Source of the DNA: Solirubrobacterales bacterium | GTDB taxonomy: Bacteria; Actinomycetota; Thermoleophilia; Solirubrobacterales; 70-9 | Assembly: GCA_017882505.1 (NCBI GenBank) | Contig: JADGPJ010000020.1 | Span: forward strand, 1-36,885 | Reading direction: 5' to 3' | DNA length: 36,885 nucleotides | Part shown: one piece after another, positions 17,231-28,882 of the stretch | Layout of the letters: each line of letters opens with the position of its first letter | How positions within the stretch are numbered: position 1 is the stretch's first letter | Translations under genes and position numbers: made by a program | Notes under the pieces: model-generated | What the model was told of the DNA's origin: nothing | The model's database searches: none | The model's input: only the letters and a program-made list of their open reading frames with translations

Positions 17231-17233
17231 CCT
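17228..17233 (+). promoter_or_regulatory. -10 box of ilvC inside the menE stop
   Basis: TAGCCT ends 7 bases before the ilvC ATG. Its first three bases are the menE stop codon. No Shine-Dalgarno is present. Confidence 0.35.
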
Positions 17234-17240
17234 GCCGGCC

Positions 17241-18245
17241 ATGAAAACCGACGACATCTTCTACGACAAAGACGCCGACCTGGGAAAGCTCAGCGGCAAG
17301 ACCGTCGCCATCCTCGGCTACGGCTCCCAGGGGCACGCTCACGCCCTCAACCTCAAGGATTCAGGCGTCGACGTGGTCGTCGGCCTGCGCTCCGATTCCT
17401 CCAGTCGCGCCAAGGCAGAAGAGGCCGGGCTCGAGGTCCTCGAGATCGCCGACGCCGCCAGTCGCGGCGACCTGGTGATGATCCTGCTCCCCGACGAGAA
17501 ACAGGGCGAGATCTGGAGCTCGGACATCGCCGACGGGATCGCCCCCGGCAACCTGCTGCTCTTCGCCCACGGCTTCGCGGTCCACTTCGGCGAGGTCGAT
17601 CCGCCCCCCGGCATCGACGTCGGCATGGTCGCCCCGAAGGGGCCCGGCCACCTGGTCCGCCGCCAGTACGAGGAAGGCAACGGCGTGCCCTGCCTGATGG
17701 CCGTCCACCAGGACGCCAGCGGCAACGCCCACGACCTCGTGCTCGCCTACGCGGCCGGGATCGGCGGCGGTCGTGCCGCGATCATCGAGACGACCTTCAA
17801 GGACGAGTGCGAGACCGACCTCTTCGGCGAGCAGGCCGTCCTCTGCGGCGGCGCCTCCGAGCTCGTCCGCGCCGGCTACGAGACCCTGGTCGAGGCCGGC
17901 TACGACCCGCGCCTGGCCTACTTCGAGTGCCTGCACGAGCTCAAGCTGATCGCCGACCTGATGTACGAAAAGGGCATTCAGGGCATGCGCTACTCGATCT
18001 CCAACACCGCCGAGTACGGCGACATGACCCGCGGCAAACGGGTCATCGGCGAGGAGTCGAGGGCGGCGATGAAGCAGATCCTCAGCGAGATCCAGTCAGG
18101 CCAGTTCGCCCGCGAGTGGATCGCCGAGAACAAGGCTGGCGGCGAGCACTTCGACCAGATGCGCAAAGAGGCGGCTGGGCATGAAGTCGAGGAGGTCGGA
18201 CACGTGCTTCGAGACATGATGCCCTGGATCGATCAGGGGTTCTAG
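17241..18245 (+). CDS. ilvC: Ketol-acid reductoisomerase (class I)
   Basis: This 334-residue enzyme isomerises and reduces acetolactate or acetohydroxybutyrate, the second step of branched-chain synthesis. The NADPH-binding [17 protein letters not shown] is at residues 27-43, and the phosphate-contacting loop is GLRSDSSSR. Metal and substrate ligands lie in [38 protein letters not shown] and the SISNTAEYG segment. Length is that of the short class I form. It lies 10 bases after menE on the same strand but has its own -10 box. It ends at a strong nested hairpin shared with the convergent cupin gene. Confidence 0.95.
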   Translation: MKTDDIFYDKDADLGKLSGKTVAILGYGSQGHAHALNLKDSGVDVVVGLRSDSSSRAKAEEAGLEVLEIADAASRGDLVMILLPDEKQGEIWSSDIADGIAPGNLLLFAHGFAVHFGEVDPPPGIDVGMVAPKGPGHLVRRQYEEGNGVPCLMAVHQDASGNAHDLVLAYAAGIGGGRAAIIETTFKDECETDLFGEQAVLCGGASELVRAGYETLVEAGYDPRLAYFECLHELKLIADLMYEKGIQGMRYSISNTAEYGDMTRGKRVIGEESRAAMKQILSEIQSGQFAREWIAENKAGGEHFDQMRKEAAGHEVEEVGHVLRDMMPWIDQGF

Positions 18246-18250
18246 GGGCT

Positions 18251-18332
18251 CGCTCCGGCGGGTCCTCCGCGGGACGACAGCTTCCGTGAGCCGGAAGCTC
18301 ACATGAGACGGGAGCTTCAGCGAACCGGAGCG
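18251..18332. terminator. Nested hairpins between convergent ilvC and cupin genes
   Basis: The inner hairpin has perfect 8-bp arms AGCTTCCG (18279-18286) and CGGAAGCT (18292-18299) with a 5-base loop. The outer stem is CGCTCCGG (18251-18258) with CCGGAGCG (18325-18332). A third copy of the word, GAGCTTC (18312-18318), allows an alternative pairing with 18294-18300. The symmetry fits a bidirectional terminator, although no T-tract follows. Confidence 0.55.
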
Positions 18333-18355
18333 GGGGCCCGGCAGGAGGGTCACCC

Positions 18356-18760
18356 CTACCGGTGCGTCTCGCCCTCGGCGAGTCTCCCGTCCCGTCCGAC
18401 ATACCCGCCCTTGCCCCCGACGACCACGTAAACCGCATCCTCGGCGTCACTCAAGTTCCGCACCTTGCGCTCGGTTGGGGCATCCACCCGGGCGAGGCCC
18501 CCGGGGCCGAGCCGCTGGGTCGAGCCGTCGCCGAACTCGATCTCGACCCGGCCGCTGTGGACGAAGTAGAGCTCCTCCTGTTCGTCGTGGTGGTGGCTGC
18601 CGGTCGAGTAGGAGGGGGGAAGCACGATCGCGTTGACGCCGAAGGCGGTCACCCCGAGCTCCTTGCGGATCTTGCGGAACCCGGGGCCCTCGCCGAGGTC
18701 GTCGAGGTGGGCGACCGCGTAGCCCTCGCCCTTCGCGACCTTCTCGTTCCCCTCGGCCAT
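18356..18760 (-). CDS. Single-domain cupin protein
   Basis: This is a 134-residue protein with one cupin barrel (about residues 40-115). Motif 1 is GSHHHDEQEELYFVHSG, with three histidines and the Glu that usually bind a metal. Motif 2 is degenerate: the usual metal-binding His position in APTERKVRN is occupied by a basic residue, so metal binding may be incomplete. Function unknown; small cupins of this type range from sugar isomerases to stress proteins. The ATG is 9 bases after the stop of the DUF4389 gene on the same strand, so the two form an operon. Confidence 0.75.
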   Translation of the reverse strand: MAEGNEKVAKGEGYAVAHLDDLGEGPGFRKIRKELGVTAFGVNAIVLPPSYSTGSHHHDEQEELYFVHSGRVEIEFGDGSTQRLGPGGLARVDAPTERKVRNLSDAEDAVYVVVGGKGGYVGRDGRLAEGETHR

Positions 18761-18769
18761 TCAGGTGCC

Positions 18770-19417
18770 TCAGACGGCCGGCGCCGCGGGTGGGGCGGGG
18801 GGTGCCGCCGGGGGAGGCGTCGTCAGCGACCCCGTCGCCGCCTTCGCTTTCTCGATCCCGATCGGCGGGTAGTCGTCGGTGAGGATCGTGGCGTAGCCGG
18901 CGACCCGCGCGTAGAAGCCGTTGACATAGGTCAGCACGCTGTTGATCCCTTCGGGCATGTAGCCGCGGAAGACGATCGCCAGCCAGGCAACGGCGGCGGC
19001 TCCGGAATGAAGGGAGCCGATCCCGAGGTAGATGACGAACTCCATCGGTATGACCAGGATCAAGCGGAAGAAGGCCTTGAGCCGGCTCTGGCGCTCTGCC
19101 CGAGGCGCGAAGTTGACCCGGATCGGATAGCTGGGATCGTCGGCGATGCCGAACGGCGGCCAGACATCCGTCTGCAGGTAGACCCAGGCGCCGGTCCGGA
19201 CCATGAAGCGGATGATGCCCGAGTTGAAGTCATAGAGCCACTGCGGATACCGGCCCAGGATCACCACCGAGACCCACGCGAAGAAGTGAGTGAAGATGAA
19301 GGCGATCAGATAGACGAACATGACGATGATCCACGGGATCGCCAGGAGGATCCGGAAGAACGTCGTCGCGCGATTCGGCGTCGCGTTGAAATCGGCTTCA
19401 TAGGTGATCGGGTACAT
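18770..19417 (-). CDS. DUF4389 membrane protein
   Basis: This is a 215-residue membrane protein with two similar halves. Each has an RxTxFFRLIL(A/V)IP-type opening, hydrophobic helices, and an ending in a YxxILTDDYPPIG / YLQTDVWPPFG segment. This is the pattern of DUF4389 proteins. About four helices are visible (residues 20-50, 63-75, 115-135 and 140-155), with a Pro/Ala-rich tail at the end. The ATG at 19417 was chosen over the upstream in-frame start because GAGGGAGAA lies 3 bases before it and MYPITYEADFNATPNR is the usual family opening. The cupin gene follows in the same operon. No function is known. Confidence 0.75.
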   Translation of the reverse strand: MYPITYEADFNATPNRATTFFRILLAIPWIIVMFVYLIAFIFTHFFAWVSVVILGRYPQWLYDFNSGIIRFMVRTGAWVYLQTDVWPPFGIADDPSYPIRVNFAPRAERQSRLKAFFRLILVIPMEFVIYLGIGSLHSGAAAVAWLAIVFRGYMPEGINSVLTYVNGFYARVAGYATILTDDYPPIGIEKAKAATGSLTTPPPAAPPAPPAAPAV

Positions 19418-19451
19418 GCTTCTCCCTCTGTCTTGGACGGTCCCCAGGTGA

Positions 19452-22243
<2,792 letters not shown>

Positions 22244-22251
22244 CCAGCCTC

Positions 22252-22257
22252 TACTCT
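22252..22257 (+). promoter_or_regulatory. -10 box of VAT1-like oxidoreductase gene
   Basis: TACTCT ends 8 bases before the GTG start at 22266, without a Shine-Dalgarno. Confidence 0.35.
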
Positions 22258-22265
22258 TCCTCTCC

Positions 22266-23297
22266 GTGAGGGCGGTGGTGCTGACAGGGACGGGAGGGCC
22301 CGAGGTCCTGCAGGTTCAGGAGCGTCCTGACCCCGTGGCCGGCCCCGGCCAGGTGCGGATCTCGGTCCGCGCCGCGGGGATCAACTTCGCCGACACGATG
22401 GCTCGTGTCGGGCTCTACCCGGATGCCCCGAAGACGCCCTGCGTGCTCGGCTACGAGGTGGCGGGCGAGATCGAGTCGGTGGGGGAGGGCGTGAGCGACT
22501 TGCGGGTCGGCCAGCGCGTGATGGCCGGGACCCGCTTCGGTGGACAGGCCGAGCTGGTCGCCGTCGGCGCCGAGCAGGTGCTGCCGCTCCCCGACGAGCT
22601 CAGCTTCGAGCAGGGCGCCGCCTTCCCGGTCAACTACGGCACCGCCTACGCGGCGCTGATCCTGATGGGCGGACTGCGCCAGGGCGATCGCGTGCTGATC
22701 CACGCCGCGGCCGGCGGCGTCGGCATCGCCGCCACCCAGGTCGCCCGCAACGCCGAAGCCGAGGTCTACGGCACCTCCTCGCCCGCCAAGCACGAGGCGA
22801 TCCGAGCTCAGGGCGTGACCCACGCGATCGATTACCGCGGCAAGGACTTTGAGGCTGAGGTGATGCGAATCAGCGGCGGCGAGGGGGTCGACCTGATCAT
22901 CGACGCGCTGGGGCCCGCCTCCTTCCGCAAGGACTACCGCCTGCTCCGCCCCGGCGGCAGGATGGTGATGTTCGGGCTCTCGGAGGCGTCGAAGTCCGGG
23001 GCGCGCAGCGTCCCCGCCGCGCTCAGGAGCCTGCTGGCGATGCCGCTGGCGACGATGCCCTGGTGGAAGAGCCTGGCGCTGATGAACGAGAACAAAGGCA
23101 TCTTCGGCCTCAACATGCTGGGCTGGTGGGACCGCGAGGGCAACCTCGACCGGGTCACCGCGCCGCTGCTCGCCGACCTCCAGGCCGGTCGCCTCGACCC
23201 GATCGTCGCCGAGGCCTTTCCCTTCGACCGGGCCGGCGACGCGCACGAATTCATCGCCCAGCGCCGCAACGTCGGCAAGGTCGTGTTGTTCCCATAG
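22266..23297 (+). CDS. Zinc-free medium-chain oxidoreductase, quinone oxidoreductase/VAT1-like
   Basis: This 343-residue member of the medium-chain dehydrogenase superfamily has a GroES-like N-terminal domain ([53 protein letters not shown]) and an NADPH-binding Rossmann domain with [16 protein letters not shown] near residue 155. The catalytic-zinc cysteines and histidines of alcohol dehydrogenases are missing, so it is probably a NADPH:quinone or enone reductase. The substrate cannot be read from sequence. It begins 22 bases after serA with its own -10 box. Menaquinone biosynthesis nearby makes a quinone substrate tempting, but that is not evidence. Confidence 0.8.
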   Translation: MRAVVLTGTGGPEVLQVQERPDPVAGPGQVRISVRAAGINFADTMARVGLYPDAPKTPCVLGYEVAGEIESVGEGVSDLRVGQRVMAGTRFGGQAELVAVGAEQVLPLPDELSFEQGAAFPVNYGTAYAALILMGGLRQGDRVLIHAAAGGVGIAATQVARNAEAEVYGTSSPAKHEAIRAQGVTHAIDYRGKDFEAEVMRISGGEGVDLIIDALGPASFRKDYRLLRPGGRMVMFGLSEASKSGARSVPAALRSLLAMPLATMPWWKSLALMNENKGIFGLNMLGWWDREGNLDRVTAPLLADLQAGRLDPIVAEAFPFDRAGDAHEFIAQRRNVGKVVLFP

Positions 23298-23334
23298 CAG
23301 CGCCTTGGACGCCAAGGGGCGTCGAGACACTGCG

Positions 23335-23901
23335 ATGAAAAGAGCGATTCTGATTGCGATCACCGTGCTGGCGGCGACCACCGCCGCGCTCGCCCATGCC
23401 GAAGAACGGTCGCTGACGGTGGTCCTCGCCGGCGGCCCCGAACCCGCCAGCATCGCGATCACGCTCAGCTCCGACGGTCGCGACTACGTGATCGACTCCT
23501 CTGCCCCGCTCGAAGCCGGTGGCAGCGTCTGCGCGCCCCCGGCCGGCAACTCCCACGAGCTCCTCTGCGAAGCGGCGCCGATCGCCGGCTTCGAAGTCAA
23601 CGCCGGCCCGAAAGACGACTCCGTCATCCTGGGCCGCGAAATCCTGATCCCGGTCACGCTGCGCGGAGGCGCCGGCGACGACAAGCTGATCGGCGGCGCC
23701 GGCAACGACAAGCTGATCGGCGGCGCCGGCAACGACATCCTGGTCGGGCGGGCCGGCGATGACTGGCTTTACGGCGGTCCCGGCGACGACAGGCTGGTCG
23801 GCGGCAGCGGCGACGACCTGCTCCGCGGCGGCAACGGTCAGAACACGATGCTCGGGGGCACCGGGCACAACGAAGTCTCCGCCCGGCTCTTCGTTCGCTG
23901 A
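23335..23901 (+). CDS. Secreted calcium-binding RTX-repeat protein
   Basis: This is a 188-residue protein with a signal peptide (MKR, hydrophobic residues 4-18, probable cleavage after ALAHA near residue 23). Residues about 111-182 are eight tandem nine-residue repeats of the RTX type ([36 protein letters not shown] and so on), which fold as a calcium-binding parallel beta-roll. The last two repeats are degenerate. The middle part (residues 24-110) has two cysteines and no recognised domain; no protease or lipase domain is attached. The ATG at 23335 was preferred over an upstream in-frame TTG because it begins the signal peptide. Probably exported and calcium-stabilised; function unknown. Confidence 0.8.
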   Translation: MKRAILIAITVLAATTAALAHAEERSLTVVLAGGPEPASIAITLSSDGRDYVIDSSAPLEAGGSVCAPPAGNSHELLCEAAPIAGFEVNAGPKDDSVILGREILIPVTLRGGAGDDKLIGGAGNDKLIGGAGNDILVGRAGDDWLYGGPGDDRLVGGSGDDLLRGGNGQNTMLGGTGHNEVSARLFVR

Positions 23902-23911
23902 GGCTTCGGCT

Positions 23912-25264
23912 TCAGGTCGCGGTTTGCGCCGGCCTCGAACGCGAGAAGAGCCGGCCACCGATGAACAGCACGGCGATCACCAGGCCGACGAGGGAGAGCG
24001 CCGCGTCGAGCCGGAACCCGGCCCGGACGCCGTCGACGAAGGGCGGGATCGCGGCGGAGAAGATCGTCGTCGTCAACCCCAGCCCGATCGAGCCGCCGGC
24101 GATCTGGAACATGTAGACGATGCCCCCGGCGAGGCTGGTCTGGGATTTGTCGACCGAGGTGACGCCGGCGGTGGTCGCGGTCGGGTAGAAGCTGCCGACG
24201 CCGATCCCGAGCACGACCATGCCCACGATCAGCGAGTCGTAGCCCGAGCCGCCGTCGACGAGGGAGAAGAGGAACGGGGCCACGGTGATGCAGGCGGCAC
24301 CGAGGATCGCCAGCTTCTTCGCTCCGACCCGCTCGTAGAGGGGCCCGGCGATGAAAGAGACGACGGCGAAGGTGGCGAGGAAGGGGAGGATCCCGATGCC
24401 CGCCTCCAGCGGCGAGTAGCCGAGCTGTTTCTCCATGAACTGGGGCAGGTAGAGCAGGGCGGCGAAGAACGTCGCCGACATGAAGAGGATCGCCAGGCAG
24501 GAGGCGGTGAAGCTCTCGTTGCGCATCACCTCCCGCGGCACCAGCGCGTGCTTGCCCGCGCGGCGCTCGATCGGGACGAAGGCGACCATCAGGATCGCGG
24601 CAACTGCCAGCAGGCCGATCACTTTCGGATCGCCCCAGCCCCAGTCGTCGACCTGGTCGAGGGCGACGAGCAGCGAGACCAGCCCGACCGAGAGCGCCGC
24701 GATGCCCGCGTAGTCGATCCGGTGATCGGCGTTCTCGGGCTCCTCGACGTGGACCAGGAAGTAGGTGACCGCGACCGCGAAGATCGAGATCGGGACGTTG
24801 AGGAAGAAGATCCAGCGCCAGCTGGCGAGGTCGGTGAGGACGCCGCCGATCAGCGGCCCGATCGCGTTGCCGAGGCCGGCGGCGCCGAGGATGATCCCCC
24901 CGGCCAGGCCCGCTTTCTCTTCCGGCAGGATCGCGAAGGTCATGCCGAGGATCGCCGGCCACATCAGCGCTCCGCCGATCCCCATCAGGGTCCGGGTCGC
25001 GATCAGCCAGGTCTCCGTCTGTGCCGCCCCACCGAGGGCCGACATCGAGGCGAAGATCGCGGTGCCGAGGAAGAAGGCGTTGCGGCGGCCGAACATGTCC
25101 GCCAGGCGGCCGCCGGTGACGATCAGCACCCCGAAGGTCAGCGCGTAGGCGTTGACGACCCACTGGATCGTGTTGATGTTCGTGTGGAAGTCGCTCTCCA
25201 TCGTCGGCAGGGCGACGTTGATCGCGGAGAAATCGTTCGCGATCACGACGACGGCCATACCCAT
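23912..25264 (-). CDS. DHA2-family (EmrB/QacA) MFS multidrug exporter
   Basis: This 450-residue major facilitator protein with 12-14 helices is predicted to expel small toxic compounds by proton antiport. Motif A is GRLADMFGRRNAFF, motif C is GLGNAIGPLIGGVL and the DHA2 ending of helix 5 is SWRWIFFLNVPIS. The first ATG is at 25264, but the preceding in-frame codons spell RTNWLALAA directly before MGMAVVVIAN, which is the normal opening of helix 1 in this family. No ATG, GTG or TTG exists in that extension (25265-25315, ended by a TAG). The true start is therefore uncertain, and an ATC at 25304-25306 is a non-standard candidate. It is divergent from the leuA leader. Confidence 0.82.
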   Translation of the reverse strand: MGMAVVVIANDFSAINVALPTMESDFHTNINTIQWVVNAYALTFGVLIVTGGRLADMFGRRNAFFLGTAIFASMSALGGAAQTETWLIATRTLMGIGGALMWPAILGMTFAILPEEKAGLAGGIILGAAGLGNAIGPLIGGVLTDLASWRWIFFLNVPISIFAVAVTYFLVHVEEPENADHRIDYAGIAALSVGLVSLLVALDQVDDWGWGDPKVIGLLAVAAILMVAFVPIERRAGKHALVPREVMRNESFTASCLAILFMSATFFAALLYLPQFMEKQLGYSPLEAGIGILPFLATFAVVSFIAGPLYERVGAKKLAILGAACITVAPFLFSLVDGGSGYDSLIVGMVVLGIGVGSFYPTATTAGVTSVDKSQTSLAGGIVYMFQIAGGSIGLGLTTTIFSAAIPPFVDGVRAGFRLDAALSLVGLVIAVLFIGGRLFSRSRPAQTAT

Positions 25265-25298
25265 GGCGGCGAGCGCGAGCCAATTCGTACGTTGGGAC

Positions 25299-25327
25299 TT
25301 GGCGATTGCGGGAGCCTACGCTAAGGT
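25299..25327 (+). promoter_or_regulatory. Promoter of the leu leader/leuA
   Basis: The -35 is TTGGCG (25299-25304), followed by a 17-base spacer and the -10 TAAGGT (25322-25327). The leader-peptide ATG at 25338 would be within a few bases of the transcript start, so the leader peptide is probably read from a near-leaderless mRNA. Confidence 0.55.
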
Positions 25328-25337
25328 TCGGAGCCGA

Positions 25338-25397
25338 ATGACGCTCCGGTTCACGAGCCTCGCGCTTCTCCTTCTCCTCCCCCCTCGGGGGGAATAG
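25338..25397 (+). CDS. leuL: Leucine-rich leader peptide (attenuator) of leuA
   Basis: This is a 19-residue ORF, MTLRFTSLALLLLLPPRGE, ending in TAG 66 bases before leuA. Seven of 19 residues are leucine, with five in a row. The codons are only CTC and CTT, and CTT is uncommon in this GC-rich window, which would sharpen sensitivity to charged tRNA-Leu. It has its own promoter and starts almost at the mRNA 5' end. The end of the ORF forms a C/G hairpin (25379-25392). It fits the known principle of ribosome-mediated leucine attenuation at leu operons. Its codon run can also pair with the leuA ribosome-binding site (separate entry). Confidence 0.8.
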   Translation: MTLRFTSLALLLLLPPRGE

Positions 25398-25460
25398 CGC
25401 TGGGCGGCGCGATAGCCGCGAGAGACAGAGGCCATTCGATTCAAGTAGAGAAGGAGAGGT
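25364..25460 (+). promoter_or_regulatory. Leader RNA that can sequester the leuA Shine-Dalgarno
   Basis: TCTCCTTCTC in the Leu-codon run (25367-25376) is exactly complementary to GAGAAGGAGA (25448-25457), which contains the leuA Shine-Dalgarno. The helix extends to 25364-25376/25448-25460 with two G-U pairs. Between the arms lie a C5/G5 hairpin (25379-25392) and a GCGGC/GCCGC hairpin (25404-25419). Inference: a ribosome stalled on Leu codons would free the Shine-Dalgarno, switching leuA translation on when leucine is scarce. Confidence 0.55.
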
Positions 25461-25463
25461 CCA

Positions 25464-27050
<1,587 letters not shown>

Positions 27051-27150
27051 GTCAAGTCGGGACCCCGCCGCTGCGCGCTCAGTATCGCCAGCAGGTCATC
27101 GAAGACGACGAGATCTGAGAGACGACCGAGGTTCGGCACGCATCCGCCAC

Positions 27151-27167
27151 CCCGTGCGCACCACGGG
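27151..27167 (+). terminator. Hairpin downstream of leuA
   Basis: CCCGTG (27151-27156) pairs perfectly with CACGGG (27162-27167) across a 5-base loop, about 100 bases after the leuA stop. No T-tract follows. Nothing else recognisable lies between leuA and the next gene apart from the repeat at 27201. Confidence 0.35.
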
Positions 27168-27195
27168 TGCGACCTGTTGCGCCAGCCTCAGAGCC

Positions 27196-28215
27196 GTGAA
27201 CGCCGAGATTGCACTTGACCCCGCTATCGCGGGCAAACTGCAATCTGGTCCGGCGGACCCGCTGATTGCCCAGTTGGCGGGTCAGCAGCATGGGGTGGTG
27301 GCGCGGCGTCAGTTGCTCCGACTCGGCTTGAGTGGGAGCGCGATTGATCACCGCACCGACCGCGGCCGATTGCACGTCGTGCATCGCGGCGTGTATTCGG
27401 TTGGCCATCGCCTTCTCGGCAAGGAGGGGAAGTGGATGGCTGCGGTGCTCGCGTGCGGCAGGGGTGCTGTGCTCAGCCACGGTTCCGCTGCGGCCCTTTG
27501 GGGCATTCGGTCCGCAAACCTCGAGCAGCCCACTGACGTGACCACGCCGCGAGCATGCCACTCACGATCTCGCCTTCGACGCCACGTTTCACGGCTACCC
27601 GGTGACGAGACCACCGTCGAGCGCGGGATTCCGGTCACGACCGTTCCGCGCACGATCTTCGATCTCGCCGCCGAAGAGCCGATGCACCAGGTCGAGAGCG
27701 CGCTGCGGCAGTCCGAATACTTGCGGATCCACGACCGCCTCTCGCTCCCCGACCTCCTTGCTCGATACCCGGGTCGCCGCGGCACCCACGCCGTCAAAGC
27801 CGCTCTGGCCCGACGGGCCGAACGTCCGGGGCGGAGTCGCAGCTGGCTGGAGGAGCGCTTCCTCCCGTTCATCGACCGCCACCATCTTCCGCGGCCTCAG
27901 CTGAATGCCTGGCTCCGGATCCCGGGCCGGACAGTGCAGGTCGACTGCCTCTGGCCGGAGTCGAAGAACGTGGCCGAGCTCGACGGCTGGGCCGGTCATG
28001 GCACCCGCATCGCTTTCCGCGAGGACCGCGCTCGCGACCGGCGGCTGCGGGTTGCCGGATACGCGGTGACGAGGATCTCCTGGGCGCAGCTAGATGACGA
28101 ACCCGAGGCGATCGCGGCCGACCTCCGCGTGCTCCTGGAGGAAAGGCCCGCAATACAAACGTCCGTGATAACGTACAGCGACGATGGCCTCCGCGGCGAC
28201 CTCCAGCCAGGGTGA
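27196..28215 (+). CDS. AbiEi-type winged helix plus DUF559/Vsr-like nuclease-fold protein
   Basis: The protein has 339 residues. The N-terminal part (about 22-75) is a winged-helix of the AbiEi antitoxin type (IAQLAGQQHGVVARRQLLRLGLSGSAIDHR; GRLHVVHRGVYSVGH). The C-terminal part (about 235-310) resembles DUF559/very-short-patch endonuclease folds: VQVDCLWPE, VAELDGWAGHG, FREDRARDRRLRVAGYAVTRISW. The D, E-x-D and basic positions are arranged like a PD-(D/E)xK active site. No nucleotidyltransferase toxin (AbiEii) lies beside it, so it is not a standard toxin-antitoxin pair. The GTG at 27196 is one of several possible starts (GTG at 27154 is in frame). The first 16 codons coincide with a dispersed palindromic repeat. 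The gene overlaps the start of the XRE-cupin gene by 32 bases. Function unknown. Confidence 0.65.
   Translation: MNAEIALDPAIAGKLQSGPADPLIAQLAGQQHGVVARRQLLRLGLSGSAIDHRTDRGRLHVVHRGVYSVGHRLLGKEGKWMAAVLACGRGAVLSHGSAAALWGIRSANLEQPTDVTTPRACHSRSRLRRHVSRLPGDETTVERGIPVTTVPRTIFDLAAEEPMHQVESALRQSEYLRIHDRLSLPDLLARYPGRRGTHAVKAALARRAERPGRSRSWLEERFLPFIDRHHLPRPQLNAWLRIPGRTVQVDCLWPESKNVAELDGWAGHGTRIAFREDRARDRRLRVAGYAVTRISWAQLDDEPEAIAADLRVLLEERPAIQTSVITYSDDGLRGDLQPG
27201..27244. repeat. Dispersed palindromic repeat, copy B
   Basis: It shares CGCCGAGATTGCACTT with copy A at 11133 and has the same palindromic plan: ATTGCACTTGACCCCGC (27208-27224) faces GCGGGCAAACTGCAAT (27229-27244). Read from the opposite strand, copy A shares GACCCCGCTAT with this copy. 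It lies over the 5' end of the AbiEi/DUF559 coding frame. Confidence 0.6.
28169..28174 (+). promoter_or_regulatory. -10 box of XRE-cupin regulator gene
   Basis: TAACGT ends 9 bases before the ATG at 28184, inside the 3' end of the preceding gene. No Shine-Dalgarno is present. Confidence 0.35.
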
Positions 28216-28801
28216 AGCAGGCGCTACCGCAGCCGACCGTCCCTCGACGGTAGGGCCGCGGATCAGGGCGTTGCGTGACGCGATGGGGCTTTCGCTGCGT
28301 GACCTGGCCGATCGCTCGAGCGTCAGCGCGCCGATGCTCTCGCAGGTCGAGCGCGGCGAGACCAGCCCGACCCTCGCCGTCGCCGCCAAGATCGCCGCCG
28401 GCCTGGAGCTGACCCTCTCCCAGCTGCTGCGGCTCGACGAGGGCCAGCACGTCGCCGTCAGCCGTGCAAGTGGTCGCCGCCACAACACCCGCGGCGGACA
28501 CAGCTTCGAGGAGCTGACGCCGCCGATGCCGGGTCAGCGCGCCGACGTCTCGCTGCACGTGCTGGATCCCGGTGCCACCACGGGCGGCCGCGCCGATCCG
28601 CCGATGCACGAGCCCGGCAGTCGCGAGACCGCCGTCGTCCTCGCCGGCACGCTGGCGCTGATCGTCGACGGCATCCGTTACGAGCTTCCCGCGGGCGACA
28701 GCGTCACCTTCGACGCCGACCTGCCCCATCATTTCGAGAACGACGGCGAGGATGCGACCAGGTTCATCGCCGTAATCGCCGCGGGTTTGAGGAGAAGCTA
28801 G
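28184..28801 (+). CDS. XRE-family transcriptional regulator with C-terminal cupin
   Basis: This is a 205-residue regulator. A helix-turn-helix of the XRE/SinR type occupies about residues 25-85 (IRALRDAMGLSLRDLADRSSVSAPMLSQVERGETSPTLAVAAKIAAGL). A cupin sensor domain covers about 125-200 (MHEPGSRETAVVLAGTLALIVDG; YELPAGDSVTFDADLPHHFEN). Such two-domain regulators typically sense a small molecule and control a neighbouring metabolic or transport operon. The next gene on the same strand, 81 bases away, is leuC, so control of leuC-leuD-methyltransferase-leuB is a reasonable inference. The ligand is unknown. The first 22 residues are low-complexity. Confidence 0.85.
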   Translation: MASAATSSQGEAGATAADRPSTVGPRIRALRDAMGLSLRDLADRSSVSAPMLSQVERGETSPTLAVAAKIAAGLELTLSQLLRLDEGQHVAVSRASGRRHNTRGGHSFEELTPPMPGQRADVSLHVLDPGATTGGRADPPMHEPGSRETAVVLAGTLALIVDGIRYELPAGDSVTFDADLPHHFENDGEDATRFIAVIAAGLRRS

Positions 28802-28882
28802 CCCCCCCGGACGCAGAAGCGAGAGAGCAAGGCAGCCGGTAACCATGAGTGCGAACGAGCGAAAGCAGAGGAGGCGGCATCC

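Noticed and set aside
23665-23880. Tandem DNA repeats in the RTX gene considered as a CRISPR or satellite array
   Set aside because: The periodicity is 27 bases in frame and explained by nonapeptide protein repeats; there are no spacers.
27062-27118. Short frame ending LRAQYRQQVIEDDEI after leuA
   Set aside because: It looks protein-like but has no start codon of its own in that frame near a ribosome-binding site; a leuA frameshift remnant cannot be shown.
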